Shown here in pieces: positions 43,397 through 55,009 of a DNA stretch of 64,000 nt. The notes beneath the pieces are model-generated. The model did not search any database and was not told the DNA's origin. It saw only the letters and a list, made by a program, of their open reading frames with translations. Every line of letters begins with the position of its first letter. Within the stretch, counting starts at the first letter, position 1. A program made the position numbers and the translations under genes. The DNA is from Cryptomeria japonica (taxonomy: Eukaryota; Streptophyta; Pinopsida; Cupressales; Cupressaceae). Where the stretch lies: the NCBI RefSeq assembly GCF_030272615.1, contig NC_081407.1, forward strand, positions 434,962,730 to 435,026,729, given 5' to 3'.

Positions 43397-44914
43397 TGAT
43401 AGTTCTGATACTTAATATAAGTACAGATCCAATAGCCAACAAGATGAGAGGGGGGGGGGGGTGAATCATACAAACTTAATCATCCATAAAAACATTAGAT
43501 TCAACCTCGATAACATATATTTCAGTAATATAACCAAAACTGTTAAACATGCAAACTCAAAAGCATATAAACATCATAAACCTCATAACACCAGATTTAA
43601 TGTGGAAACCCTAATAGGGAAAAACCACTGTGGGATTTCAGACCCACTAAGAAATATACTCTTCTAGAGTATGCTCGGTTAAAAGCAAATCCTATTAAAG
43701 ATTACAAACACATTGCTAGATGTGACCCAGTTAAGGGATTTCCCTCAGATTTGTTAGGATCTTCACCTTGTTAGAAGTGACCTTGTTAAAGGATTTCAAA
43801 CACTCAATCAGAATGTCACCTTGCTAGAGGGTTTTACAAATAAGACTGTTAAGTCCACTCGGTTAAGAGATTTTCTGTCACTTTCATAAAATAATAGTAA
43901 TAAAAAATCTATCTGCAACTTCACATCTAAAATGCTAAAGCAGATTCCTATTTGTTCAATACAATCTAGACATAGAACTAATCTTGTCTATCTACTGGGC
44001 TTCTATACTCTGTTATTCAAACAGGTCTTCAAGCTTCTGTGCTTGGTAATCACTATGTAGCATCCCTGTGCATACACTTGCCCGCATACATTGTTTATCA
44101 ACAGTTTCCTATTTATAAACAATTAGGTAACCGCTTAATCTCCTTGATCACATTTCCCATGATCAATCATAGCCATCAGATCTTCGATTTTGTCCAGGTT
44201 CAATGCATCTTTCGATCTGAACAATGTTTTACCTCGCCTTGGAACTTGCATATATTTCTTGGAACTTGTGCCAGGGTATTGCGGTTCAATCTGAGCTGTA
44301 GATCTTCATGCCGACTTTCCTTTGCCTTAGATTCGTTAACAAACTTCATCCACGGCTCACCAATCATTTAATCAGTTCTAGCTCATCAGCTTCCTTCATT
44401 AAATATCGCATGTAAACATTTAATGTATTATGTTATAGCTTGATTACAACTCGGTAACAACTCGGTGAATACTAAACTTCACTCGATAGACATTCCACCT
44501 TCATTAACTGATAGCGATAACCTTAGGGTTTACCGACTAGGTTCTTTGCTTGATAACATAGTATAGTATTAACCTTTACATTTACAACATATGTATGATG
44601 TTAAAACAATCTAAAACATCATGATCTCATCATTGTCTGACTCAGTACTAGTTGCCCATTGAATACCTTATTCATCCCCTTATTCATCATATTCTTTCCT
44701 GTGTCTTTTACCGACATCTTTATAATCTTCAAATCATACTTCTCAAGATATGGCAACATCATACTGAATTAGAAAATCAATTTCTTGACATCAATGGCAA
44801 AATAATAATATCAAGATAGTAAACATCCTTAATCAGTTATATCCATAATCATCAACAACCTTCTCAATATGCCAACAATCTTTCTTTTTATGTTATAATG
44901 CTATATTGCAAACA
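43397..44914 (-). repeat. Solo copia LTR, same family as 1173-2713
   Basis: It starts TGATAGTTCTGATAC and ends TTGCAAACA, with TGTTA on both sides (43392-43396 and 44915-44919). It aligns with the copia LTRs over its length, including a long G-run (43451-43461). It is more diverged than they are from each other. The LINE reading frame goes on correctly across it. Confidence 0.9.
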
Positions 44915-44919
44915 TGTTA

Positions 44920-45357
44920 TAACATCGATACTAGTCTCTGCGGACAACACGCTTTCTTAGGGGGTACCTCACCTTTTTCCTAACGAGGATAGACAAATGC
45001 TTTTGTCTCCCTCTATTTTTCCTGATTCTAGCCCCATTTTGAGGGAGACACCTCTGGAGGACGGGGAGATCCCGGACCGGCCTTCAACTCCTTCTTGGAA
45101 ATCGGGGGATGCCTCGAGACCCCAAATTCCAAGGCTTTGAATAAGATGACAACACAGACTTGCTCGGCTAGCGCAACTATCCCCTTTGCACCTTTGAAGA
45201 ATTTTTCTTCTTCGGGGGCCTCTTCAAGCAAGTGCCTTTTCTTTGGTGATGATGGTTGGATTATGTAGAGGAGAAAAACTAGGAACATGAAAGCCAATTT
45301 TGGGACCAACCCAAAAATGAGCCACCCATCACAAAGACTATCTAGACAGAAGGAAGT
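44920..45357 (+). pseudogene. LINE ORF1, second part
   Basis: It continues ORF1 with IFPDSSPILRETPLEDGE and, after a frame change, IPFAPLKNFSSSGASSS and HPSQRLSRQKEV. The latter two match the tail of the minus-strand LINE ORF1 (PMKNFSSPGTSSSS, RPSQRLSHQKEV). The second solo LTR cuts it at 45357. Confidence 0.8.
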
Positions 45358-48178
45358 TGTAGTACCCCTCCATTATTTGCTTCAAATACATGCTACTTTG
45401 ATTAGATTATGTTTGATTCATTTTGTGTGGTTCATTTAACTGATCTATGTGAATGATTACATTAATGTGATCCTTGTTGTTAGACTATGTTATGTTGACA
45501 TGCGATTATTGCTATATTTCATTGAGTTGGATATTGATGTTAGAATTGAGATATTTGTGACATGGATTCTACTTTGATAATTTATTATGATGTATTATGT
45601 GATGTTAATCTATGTTTTGATGACATCATTTGATTATTGATGATGCAATAATTTATGCATTGATTGCTTGGGGTTTAGGGTGATAGGAATGATTTTGTAT
45701 TACTCATTTGTGAGCTCCATATGACGTCACGATTTCCTATCACTAGTTGGGATCAAAGATTTATATGTATATATGTATGTTTGTATACAACATGTTTTTT
45801 GTGCAAGATTGCAGGTACTAGACATTGACTCCATTTGGTACCATATGTCTGAGCATGTCTTTATAATTCCCAATGGTGGTAAAAGGAGATAGTGCATGGC
45901 CTAAATTATACCTAACTGTAGCCATTATCCTAATTTAGGGGCAATTATCTAATTTTTATTTTATCCTGTCAAATTTGTCATGTGGACAATATTTGATTAC
46001 CCTATTGTTAGTAGTGAGTCCTATTTAGATGTTGGCACCATTTTATATTCTATTTGAGTGTGATGTTTTTATGTAATTATTAATATTTGTTATAGCCTAT
46101 GTGTTGTAAACTAAATTAATAATTATTGTGGCTTTAAATATAATTTTGATTCATTGCTGGATAATATTTAATAAATAATTTATGATTTATTGTTTATTGT
46201 TTTTTATTTATTTATCATTTTTATTCATTGTTTATTAAATATTGTTTGTTATTTATTTCTTATTATTTATTGTTTATTATTTACTGTTTATTATTGTTTG
46301 TTGTTTATTGTTTATTTTTTATTATTTATTTTACAAGTGGTTAATTTATATTTTATTTTGCTTTGAGGTGGAACTAATTGTTCCATCTAAGGGGAAACTA
46401 GTCTTATTTTGTGGATAATTATATTTTAATTTTTAATTTACTTATTTATTCCTTTTCCAATTTTTGTGGAGTCAACTTTTTATAGAAGATTTGTAATTGG
46501 TGATTTATTACTTGTTAATATTATTTAATTGTTTTATTGAAATATTATTATTTTGGAATCTATTTAATATTATTTAATTTCTATCTATTATTTATTTAAT
46601 ATTTTTAAGTTTAGGGTTTTTTCTTTTTGTGCGCTTAATTTAGGAAATTGTGTTTTATTTAATAAGTTCTTATGAGAATTGACGGGAGATTTTTTTATTT
46701 TTTTTTATTTTTGAAGTTTTGGGAGAAAATTTGAGGACAGGAATTTGCAGTTTCAGTTTTTCTTTGAAGCATGGTTGGAATTTCTTGAGCTTGAATGTTT
46801 TGAAGACTTGGTTGTTGATTTGAGAAGATTTTGTGTTTCAAAATTTGTCATCAGCATTCTCTTTTCTCTATTTTTCTTTCATAGGTTTTCAAGTAGGTAT
46901 TCGTTTTACTCTATTTATTTTTAGTTGATTTATGTAATTTGATTTTAAATGGTTATTAGGGGGAATTGGGCTTTGAATGAATTATATTTATCATCTGAGA
47001 TTGTGTTTTTATTTATTGTTTTCAAGGTTTGGGTTTGCATGAAAGTCCTAATGTAGCTTTGTAAATTGAGCCTATTTTTGTGACTATGTTGGGTCATTTA
47101 TTTGTGGATTGAATTTTGCTTGAACCTTAGGTGACAGGTTAGCTAGGTACACTTAGCGAGAGTGGCTCACTATGGGGGTTGAGGCTCGAAAGTGGCTGAT
47201 AGGGTAACCCATAGGCGAGTTTAGTATAAGTGATAATATTAATAAGCTTTGGGTTGGGTTACATACTAACAAGATAATTATGTGCCCCACTCATGCCTCA
47301 TGTGCTCCTATAGGCAAAGGGTGAGAATGGGAAGGCTTAATCATCTATTGAGATGTTGAGCTAGCAAACCTAGTCATCTATTGAGATGTCAGGATGATTA
47401 GATTGTGCATTACCTTATCTTCATGAAAGGAATGTATGGTTCCACATGAGTTGTTGAGACTATGTGATGACACTCTTCCCTTTCTGTGTCCTAGTTGCCT
47501 ATTGTGTCAGTCTTATATGAAGCCCTCTAGGAGTTTCTTTAGATGCCTATGATGGTATTTTGTGTTATCCATACTTTCTTCTCTTGTGTTATGGTATTTC
47601 ATATATTTTGGAAGTAAGCATGTTATGTCCATCTTCTAGCCCGTTTATTTGTGTTTGTGGGCCTTGTGTCTATCTCATAGCACGGGGGGTGGGCCTACGG
47701 GTTCCACATGGTTGGGTGGTGATGCTTTTTCCACCCATTGGGAATTCCTTGGAGGACTTGCATGTTAGTGGCTAAGTGGACCTATTCCATTTGTTTTAGT
47801 GTTTTCGTATTTCAGTTATCATATGATCTACCTTAATGATGTAATTTGTAATGTATCTTGTAGAATGATGTAAGAGATATTTAATTTGCATAATTATATT
47901 TGTAAGAAAAAGTTGTTGATATTATTCCAAAAGGAAAGGACTGCAATTAAGATATGAGTATTAGTGGATATTTTGCATGCTAATAAGTTTTTGTGTTTTG
48001 CAAATGTGTTTTTACTATTAATATATGCTTATCATAGGAATCTTTCTTTTGGTGGCTTAAAATGAACATAGAATAAATATTTATCCATTAAGTTAGAAAT
48101 TTATTAATTTTTTAAATTTTTTCTATATTTTGAATTATTGGTTGTTTAATTCTCTAGGTTCTCTAGCGGGGCATTACA
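45358..48178 (+). repeat. Solo LTR, 2821 bp, gypsy type
   Basis: It starts TGTAGTACCCCTCC and ends GCGGGGCATTACA. GAAGT precedes it and TAAGT follows, a five-base duplication with one change. The LINE text reads on across it (RQKEV before, then an SPMEG-type continuation matching the other LINE copy). A long T-rich run built from TTTATTG/TTTATTA words lies at about 46175-46345. It has no coding content. It is distantly similar to 1-761. Confidence 0.88.
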
Positions 48179-48245
48179 TAAGTGGCTAGGGAAATCGCCA
48201 ATGGAAGGCAGAGGACCCTAGAGGCATCAACCAAAGGTAAGAAAT

Positions 48246-49050
48246 GAAGATCTTGTCATGGAACATGAGGGGTCTTAATAGTCCCTAGAAACAATATTCC
48301 CTTAAGAATTGTATTCTAGAAAACAAGATTGATGTTCTCTTACTTTAGGAAGTCAAAATGACTAATACCTCCTTTACTTTCATTGTTACTAAAATCTGGT
48401 TGGGTTCCTAGTTTCTCATTAGTAATGCCATTGGGCCCTCTAGTGCAGTGGTTACTATGTGGCATCCCCTATATTTTTTTTGGCATTTTTGTCTCTTCCT
48501 CGACTAGCTTCCTTTCTAATAGAAATTATCTTCTCATAATGGTTCCTGGTTTCTTATCAATGTCTATGCCCCCAACACTAGATTGGGTCATCTTACCCTC
48601 TGGAATGACATCTCCCTTTTAGTCCAAAGTGACTTTGATGCTCAGTAGATGGTTGCTGGGGATGTCAAATTCCCTATTTTTCCTTCTAAAAAATCTTAGG
48701 GGTCTCCTTGATTATTTAGATAACATGACGAACATGATTGACTTCATTAACAAGAATGGGTTGATGGATGTGGAGTTGGTCGGAAAAAGTTTTACTTAGT
48801 GCAATCACAAGAAAGGTGATAATCTCATCCATGTCAAACTAGATAATTTTTTTATTTCATGCAACTAGGATCTTGGTTTCAATGCCTCCTTGTCTGTATT
48901 ACCTTAGACTGTGTTTGACCATAATCCCATACTCCTGGTTTGCCCGAATCAACGTGTCAAGGGAGGATACTGTTTCTATTATTAGATAATGTGGACCTCT
49001 CATCCAAAGTTTAGGGACCACATCAAAAGATGGTGGAACACCCTCGACTA
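48246..49050 (+). pseudogene. LINE ORF2, APE endonuclease domain
   Basis: It starts MKILSWNMRGLNSP, then KNCILENKIDVLLL and EVKMT (the catalytic E), a part corresponding to SGGAVTMWHP, FLINVYAPN, MVAGDVKFP (normally GDFN), and GLMDVELVGKSFT. It then has VFDHNPILL in place of the usual SDHNP. It would nick target DNA for LINE insertion. Several stops and frame changes are present. Confidence 0.82.
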
Positions 49051-51660
49051 AAAAATTGGACCTAATTCAAAGAAATGTGAAGGGATGTAATGAAAACACT
49101 TTTGGAAATATTTTTGTCAAGAAAAAGGAACTTAGTAGAAAATTGTCTGCAATCCAGGAGTGGATTGATCAGGGAGACCTCCTTGATGCCACCCATTACG
49201 AGGAGGAAGATTTAAGAAGAGAAAGGAATGAAAATTTGAAGTAGGAGGAGATCTATTGGAAGCAAAAATCTAGAATCCAGTGGTTGAGAGAGGAGGATAG
49301 AAACTATGCTTTCTTCCACAAATCACCTAGTAGGCACATGAGAAGAAATCTAATTACTTGCTTAAAGAATGATCAAAATCAGGAAATTAAGGATGATGAT
49401 CTTTTAGGGTCTATGGTTTCATACTACTTTTTTAGGCTATTTGAAGATGATAACAAATTCATGTATTTTCCTTTCGATGAAACACTCCTCTAATGCCTCC
49501 AAACTCCCCTGAATGTGGATGACAATGATTTCATAATGGCTATAGTTTTTGATGATGAGGTGAGGGTGGTAGTCTTCTCTATGGGCGCCTATAAGGCCCT
49601 AGGCCCAAATGTCTTCCCTCTATCTTTCTTTCAAGAGTTTTGGGATATCGTTGGTGCTAATTCTGCCAAGACCACTAAGGATTTTTTGAGATCTAGAAAG
49701 TTGCTTAAAAAGCTAAACAACACTTTTATTTCCTTAATTCCTAAATTTCAAGAACTTACTTCGTCAAGGAATTCAAACCTATCAACCTTTGTAACACAAT
49801 CTACAAAATATTTTTCAAAGTCCTTGTTAATAGGATTAAGCCTTTCATCGACAATCTTCTAAGCCCAAGCCAAAAAGGGTTTGTACCAAGAAGACAAATC
49901 CTAGATGCTACCATCACTACTCATGAGGTTATTCACTCTATGGATATAAGTTGTCAGCCAGGTATGGTCTTTAATCTTGACATATCTAAGGAATATGATA
50001 GAGTTAATTGAAACTTATTATTTAAGGTCCTTTAAAATATTGGGGTTGGTGATAGACTACTTAACCTTCTCAAGGAATGTATCACCACAGTCAGATATTT
50101 TGTTCTTGTTAATGGCATCCCTAGGGATTCCTTTGGGGGGTCCAGGGGACTTCACGAATGCGACCCTCTATCCCCCTACCTTTTTATTATTTTGGCTAAG
50201 GTTATTGGCAGGAACTTCAATTCTTTAGTCTGCAATGGAATCTTAATGGGGATTAAGCCAACTTCCTTGATCCCCCCCACTATTTTGTAGCAGTTTGTTG
50301 ATGACACCATCCTTCTTGTTGTAGCTTCAGTGGTTGAATCTAGAGAGTGGAAAAACTTTCTTAATCATTATTCTGATTCATCTGGCCAACATATCAATTA
50401 TGACAAAAGAAACATTTACTTCTTCCATACTACTGACAGACTCTAGATCAAAATCAAGGGGATTTTGTAATGTCAAATTTCTTCTCTCCCAAGCACTTAT
50501 CTTAGACTACCACTTACTATTAAGAAAGTTTCTAACTCCTTTTAGAAATCCATCCTTGAGAGAATGCAAAAGAATCTTGTAGGTTGGAGGGGCAAGCTTC
50601 TCAGTAGTGCAGGTAAACTTGAGCTCTTGGCCTCCCCTTTGTAATGGATCAATGTATTTCCTATCATTATTTAAAATCTCTACCTCAATGGCTGAGAAAT
50701 TGGAAAGAATCAACAAAACTTTTTTTTGGACAGGTGTGGAAGAAAAGAAAAGGTTGGCTTTGGTTAGTTGGGACAAAGTCTTCTATTCAAAATCTAATGG
50801 TGGATTGGGAATCAGAAAAATTTCTTTTTTTAATAAAGCCCTTATTGCTAAAATTGCTTGGAAGTTGGGATACCAAAATGTTGATTGGGGCCACATTATG
50901 CGTGCAAAGTATCTTGGTCAAAATAATTTCCACAAGGTTATAGATTTGGATGGTGTGAGGTGTCCCTAGGGGCTCCAAAATTGGAACATTGTAAGGTACA
51001 AAGACATTGTCTCCCATGGTCTGAGGTGGTTTTTAGGTGATGGAAGAAATATCCTCTTCTAGGAGGACTATTGGTTAGGAGATAAACCTCTAACTTCCTT
51101 CCCTTCTCTCAAGAGACTTCAGGGTTGCACTATTGCTTTCTTTGGTCATTGGGTTAACAATTATCTCTTTGCAAACACTTGCAAGGGTATTTTGGTTTGT
51201 TGTCATGACCAACCCCACCTTCTACCATTTTCCCAACAGGTGCAAAACATTCTCGATAAAGTCCGACTACCCCTTTCCCCCTAGGAGGATAAATTCATAT
51301 GGAGATGGAACCCAAGTGGGGACTTTGCAGTTTAAATGGCTTATCATAGTGTTCTTCAGGATAACAAAACCCCTGATTGGTGGAAGAAATTTTGGAACCC
51401 CCACCTCATCCCTAAAATTAACTTCTTTTGGTAGACTGCCCTTCATAACAAAATCCCTACCCAAGACAACCTCTCCAAATGAGGCTTCCAGTTTCCTAAC
51501 AGATGTGTCATATACAAATTGGATGAAGAAAATGTTCTTCACCTTCTCCTACATTGTAATTTTTCTAGAACCCTTTGGGAGAGATTTTTTCAGAGGTTTA
51601 ATCTTTACTAAACCTTGAATGAGGATTTGACCTAGTTGTTGTAGGAATGGGGGAGCTTAA
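49051..51660 (+). pseudogene. LINE ORF2, reverse transcriptase and zinc finger
   Basis: After a linker with WLREEDRNYAFFHKSPS (49270-49330) the RT motifs follow. They are GAYKALGPNVFPLSFFQ, RIKPFIDNLLSPSQKGFVPR and LDATITTHEV, then VFNLDISKEYDRVNW (first catalytic D, about 49965), ECDPLSPYLFII (50158-50193) and QFVDDTILLV (VDD box, about 50290-50320). A zf-RVT zinc-binding part with CVIYKLDEENVLHLLLHC lies near 51507-51560. Stops are frequent. Confidence 0.88.
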
Positions 51661-52427
51661 CTTCTAATATCCTAATTTAATAGCTATGGAGGCTTATACC
51701 ACCACACCTGGGCTGGTGCATTTGGAAGGAAAGGATTAACAAGATCTTTTGTGATGTTGAAATCCCTATAGAGATAATTTTTAGCTATTTCCTCAAGCTC
51801 CTTTTGGAGAATATCTATGTTACTATTGTTAAACACCCCTCCCCACCCCCCTTTGCTAGTGACATTGAGGTTGCTCTTCAATGGAACCTCCCATGCTCTT
51901 ATGAATTTTTTGATAACTCCAAGAATCTGCTCAGAATGAATAGCAAGTGCTCACCACCATCTCTTAGTTGCTTCAAGCTAAACTTTGATGATGCTACCAG
52001 ACACTCCTTGGGGCTGGTAGTGGGTGGAGGAATTTTAAGATATCATTTTGGAGAGCTTGTGGCTACTTATACTGGCAATTTAAATGGTTGTTTTAGTAAC
52101 CAGGCTGAAGGTATGACCCTTTCTTGGGGTCTTCAAATTTCCCTCTCTATTGGCATTCATGTTATTGATATTGAGGGGGATTCCAAACTCATTGTTGATG
52201 TCATCAAAGGGCTGAACAAAATCAACTGGCTGATTGATAGAATTATCAAATATATTCTCAGGCTAATCTTAGTTTTTGATTCCTTCTCTATAGGTCGTGT
52301 TTTCAAGGAAGGTAATAGGATTGCTGATGCCTTGGTGACGCTTGGTCTCCCTATCCAAGGACTAAGATACTGGAGGAATTTGAATTCCTTACGTATTAAT
52401 GCCAGATTACTCCTCCAAGGAGAGTAA
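51661..52427 (+). pseudogene. LINE ORF2, RNase H domain
   Basis: The open stretch up to the stop at 52425-52427 reads CFKLNFDDATRHSLGLVVGG (usual D-G-A-x, here D-D-A), FSNQAEGMTLSWGLQIS (catalytic E), IDIEGDSKLIVDVIKG (catalytic D) and FKEGNRIADALVTLG (usual R-x2-N-x2-AD). This is the plant LINE type of RNase H (RVT_3). It is open for over 150 codons, the longest intact part of this LINE. Confidence 0.9.
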
Positions 52428-52649
52428 AAAATTCAAAACCCCCATGGATTTCCACCTCTTTGACTTTATGGGCGCCCTCCTCATCTGGCTCGTAGGTATT
52501 TTTGGAAGTGGGAGTTTTAAAATTTGAAATATCTCAAATCGGTGCCTACTGGAAACAATATTCATATGATGTGGAATTCCAACTAGGCTTCTATAAATGG
52601 TGACTTCCTTGCCATCATCACTTGATATTGCCTCCTTGTGTTTCTTTTA

Positions 52650-54720
52650 AAAATGCAGTTTACTTGGGTTGGAGCACATGTGACACCTCTAGAAACTTGT
52701 GTGTTCATGGAAAGAAAAGAGATTGGATGGATAGGTGGGTGTCTCATTAATGATTATTCCTTATGCCATGATTACAAGATGAGGTCATTAATTATTAATG
52801 TCATTTCGCAAGGCTAGAGTTACCCTTCACACATGTCTCTTTGTTTAGAGGATAATTTGTGTAGTAGTTTCGATGTTGGCTTGTATGATTTCCATAATTT
52901 TCACATTTTTGTTAAAGCTAATCTTATTTTTACAAGGCAATGTTTTTTGGCTATCTTTCATGCTAAAGGGTTTATGTCAAGAGTTTAGGAAAGTTCTCTA
53001 GCTATTGATACCAATGATTTTGTCATGGGAGGGGATAGAGTTCACTTTGAGCCTGATAAACCCAACAATTTTGAGGCCCTGGTGGTTTGGAACTACTGCA
53101 TTGAAGACTTGGGTTGGCAGAGTTCATGGAAAACCTATGTGGACATGATGAACAAATCTTATTCAATTTGTTGTCTCCTAGAATAATCGTAGAGTTGTTG
53201 TTGGAGAAATCTCCTTTGAGGTTTCTGAAGAAGTTATTGCTCATGTGAATGGAATTTCTTTGGAGGGAAGGAGATGGAAGCGAGAAAGTCATGTGGCAAA
53301 CAATGATGACCTCAACAAGTTCTTCAAGGGGAACGAGGCCCCTTTCAAATTGCAACATGGTTTTTCCAGAGAATAACTCAAACATCTGTTGAACATGGTA
53401 TGTTTAATGATAAAGAAACATTTCACTCTTAAAGGTCACTACAAAGTTTATTATTATTACCATTTGCCATTGGTAAATCATTTCAAGAACCCTAATCTTT
53501 TATGTTTGCCTTTCTATCTGTTACATTATCTAGAATGCTCTATCAAGGAAGCCCTTGACCCAAAGATTGAGGATTAACAACCTATCCCCCTCTACTAGGG
53601 TCTCATTTACAAGCTCTATTGCTATCATTTGGCCTTATACCCTCCTGTAATGTTATGCTAGTTCAACCCCCTTTCCATGCCTCTTACCCTTGGGCAGCGT
53701 TTGCGAGTGGAGTGGCCCCTCTAGATTTTTCCAGCTCTCCAATGAATCTTTTATTTACTCCCTTCTCCCCTCTTCTTTGGTTACCATCCTTGAGTTGAGA
53801 CCCTTGCCTTCCCTTCCTCCTCTGTTGCTAGGGAGTGAAAATCCCTTTGCCCTAAGGGAAAGGGTAAATTTACAAGAAAGCAAAAATGAATTGTGATTGA
53901 TAATTCCAACTCAAAGGACACTAATGAATATGACCATCTCCTCAAAACTGAGGGAAGGATAAGATCCCGATGTCTTGCCTCCAAGGGTGCTAATGAGAAG
54001 AAAGACAAGCTCATCAAATTGCCATTGATACTAAAGATGATCGTGGAGTGGGTAAGGGTGGTGGAAATTTAAATGAACCTGAGGGAGAAGAGATTGGCAC
54101 TAATGGAAATGTGGATGACTTTGGTCCCCCACAAAGCCCTCAAGATTTGAATGCAACAAATGAGCTCCCCACTAAGAATTTTGATAATGTATCCCTATAG
54201 AAAATTATTCAAAAAATTATACATAATGTGGACCCAGTCATTTTGAGGGCTTCTTATTTGGATGAAGGGCTCGAGGTTGCTATGGAAGGAATGGTCAAGG
54301 GTGAGAAAAGTGACAAGAAAAGGGGGAAGAAGAAAAAAGACAAGAGAGGCTCCGTCGTGGAAGATGACCATCAGGAAATGCAGAAGGATGAAAAAGAGGA
54401 GCCCACTGACCACCCCAGGGATGATGAGATTTTGGCCCTTAAATGCGAGGTCCATGAGCTACGAGACCGTCTAGAAACTTTTGAAATGGACAAGTAAATT
54501 CATAATTTAAAGGAGGAACTAAGAAAGATGAAGCACAAATGTGATATTTTAGACAAGGAGCTAGTTAGCATCAACAAATTTTGCATGACAATCATGCACA
54601 TCTTGGTGATGACCCTTTGCCTCCTACAAGACAAGGTTATTGATGATGATGCAGACAAACATGCCCGCAAGGAACTCTATAAGTTCCCAACTAAGGACTA
54701 GGGAAATATCATTGAGATGG
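52650..54720 (+). pseudogene. Decayed gene of unknown family with globular N-part and coiled-coil tail
   Basis: A coherent protein-like reading runs on the plus strand through several frame changes. The pieces in order are CVHGKKRDWMDRWVSH, DFHNFHIFVKANLIFTRQ, IDTNDFVMGGDRVHFEPD, LVVWNYCIEDLGWQSSWK, VVVGEISFEVSEEVIAHV, NDDLNKFFKGNEAPFKLQHG, YYYYHLPLVNHFKNPN with LPFYLLHYLECSIKEA, and finally a Lys/Glu-rich part (54298-54345) and a coiled coil (ILALKCEVHELRDRLETF, 54427 on). I do not recognise the family, and it matches no retrotransposon pol domain. It could be a host gene, a gene carried by a transposon or part of a long element. Stops in all parts make it non-functional. Confidence 0.5.
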
Positions 54721-55009
54721 TTGGGCTCTATAAGCCAACCCCCTAGGTCTAGGTCTCTGTGTTGTTTTTTTCTTTTGATGTTGGTTAATGTTTCTATGGA
54801 CTTACAGGGTACACGTGTGTTGCTCTCTTTAATACTACTAGACTCTCGATCTAAGTTTTGTTTTGTTTTGTGGTAATAAGATGTTAAAGTGTTGTTGATA
54901 GTTCCTGGACTATGTTAAGGGTTAGTGCCTTGGTTAACGTTGCTTATATAATAAAAAACCCGATAGTCTTATTTAGGTTCGAAGAACTCTTTTATTAAAA
55001 ATAATTTGA
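54721..55009. other. Spacer, nothing recognised
   Basis: T-rich sequence followed by an A-run (54948-54958) that could be the remnant tail of a retroposed unit. There is no coding content. Confidence 0.4.

Larger units (their letters stand above)
42296..52640 (+). mobile_element. LINE (L1-like with RNase H), split by two solo LTRs
   Basis: It comprises ORF1 (about 42300-45357, with a solo copia LTR inside) and, after a solo gypsy-type LTR, ORF2 with endonuclease, RT, zinc finger and RNase H (48246-52427). It is related to the minus-strand fragment at 32677-36110, and blocks of ORF1 and ORF2 match in order. All frames carry stops. The 5' edge near 42296 and the 3' edge are estimates, since no poly(A) tail or target duplication was identified. 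Confidence 0.85.
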
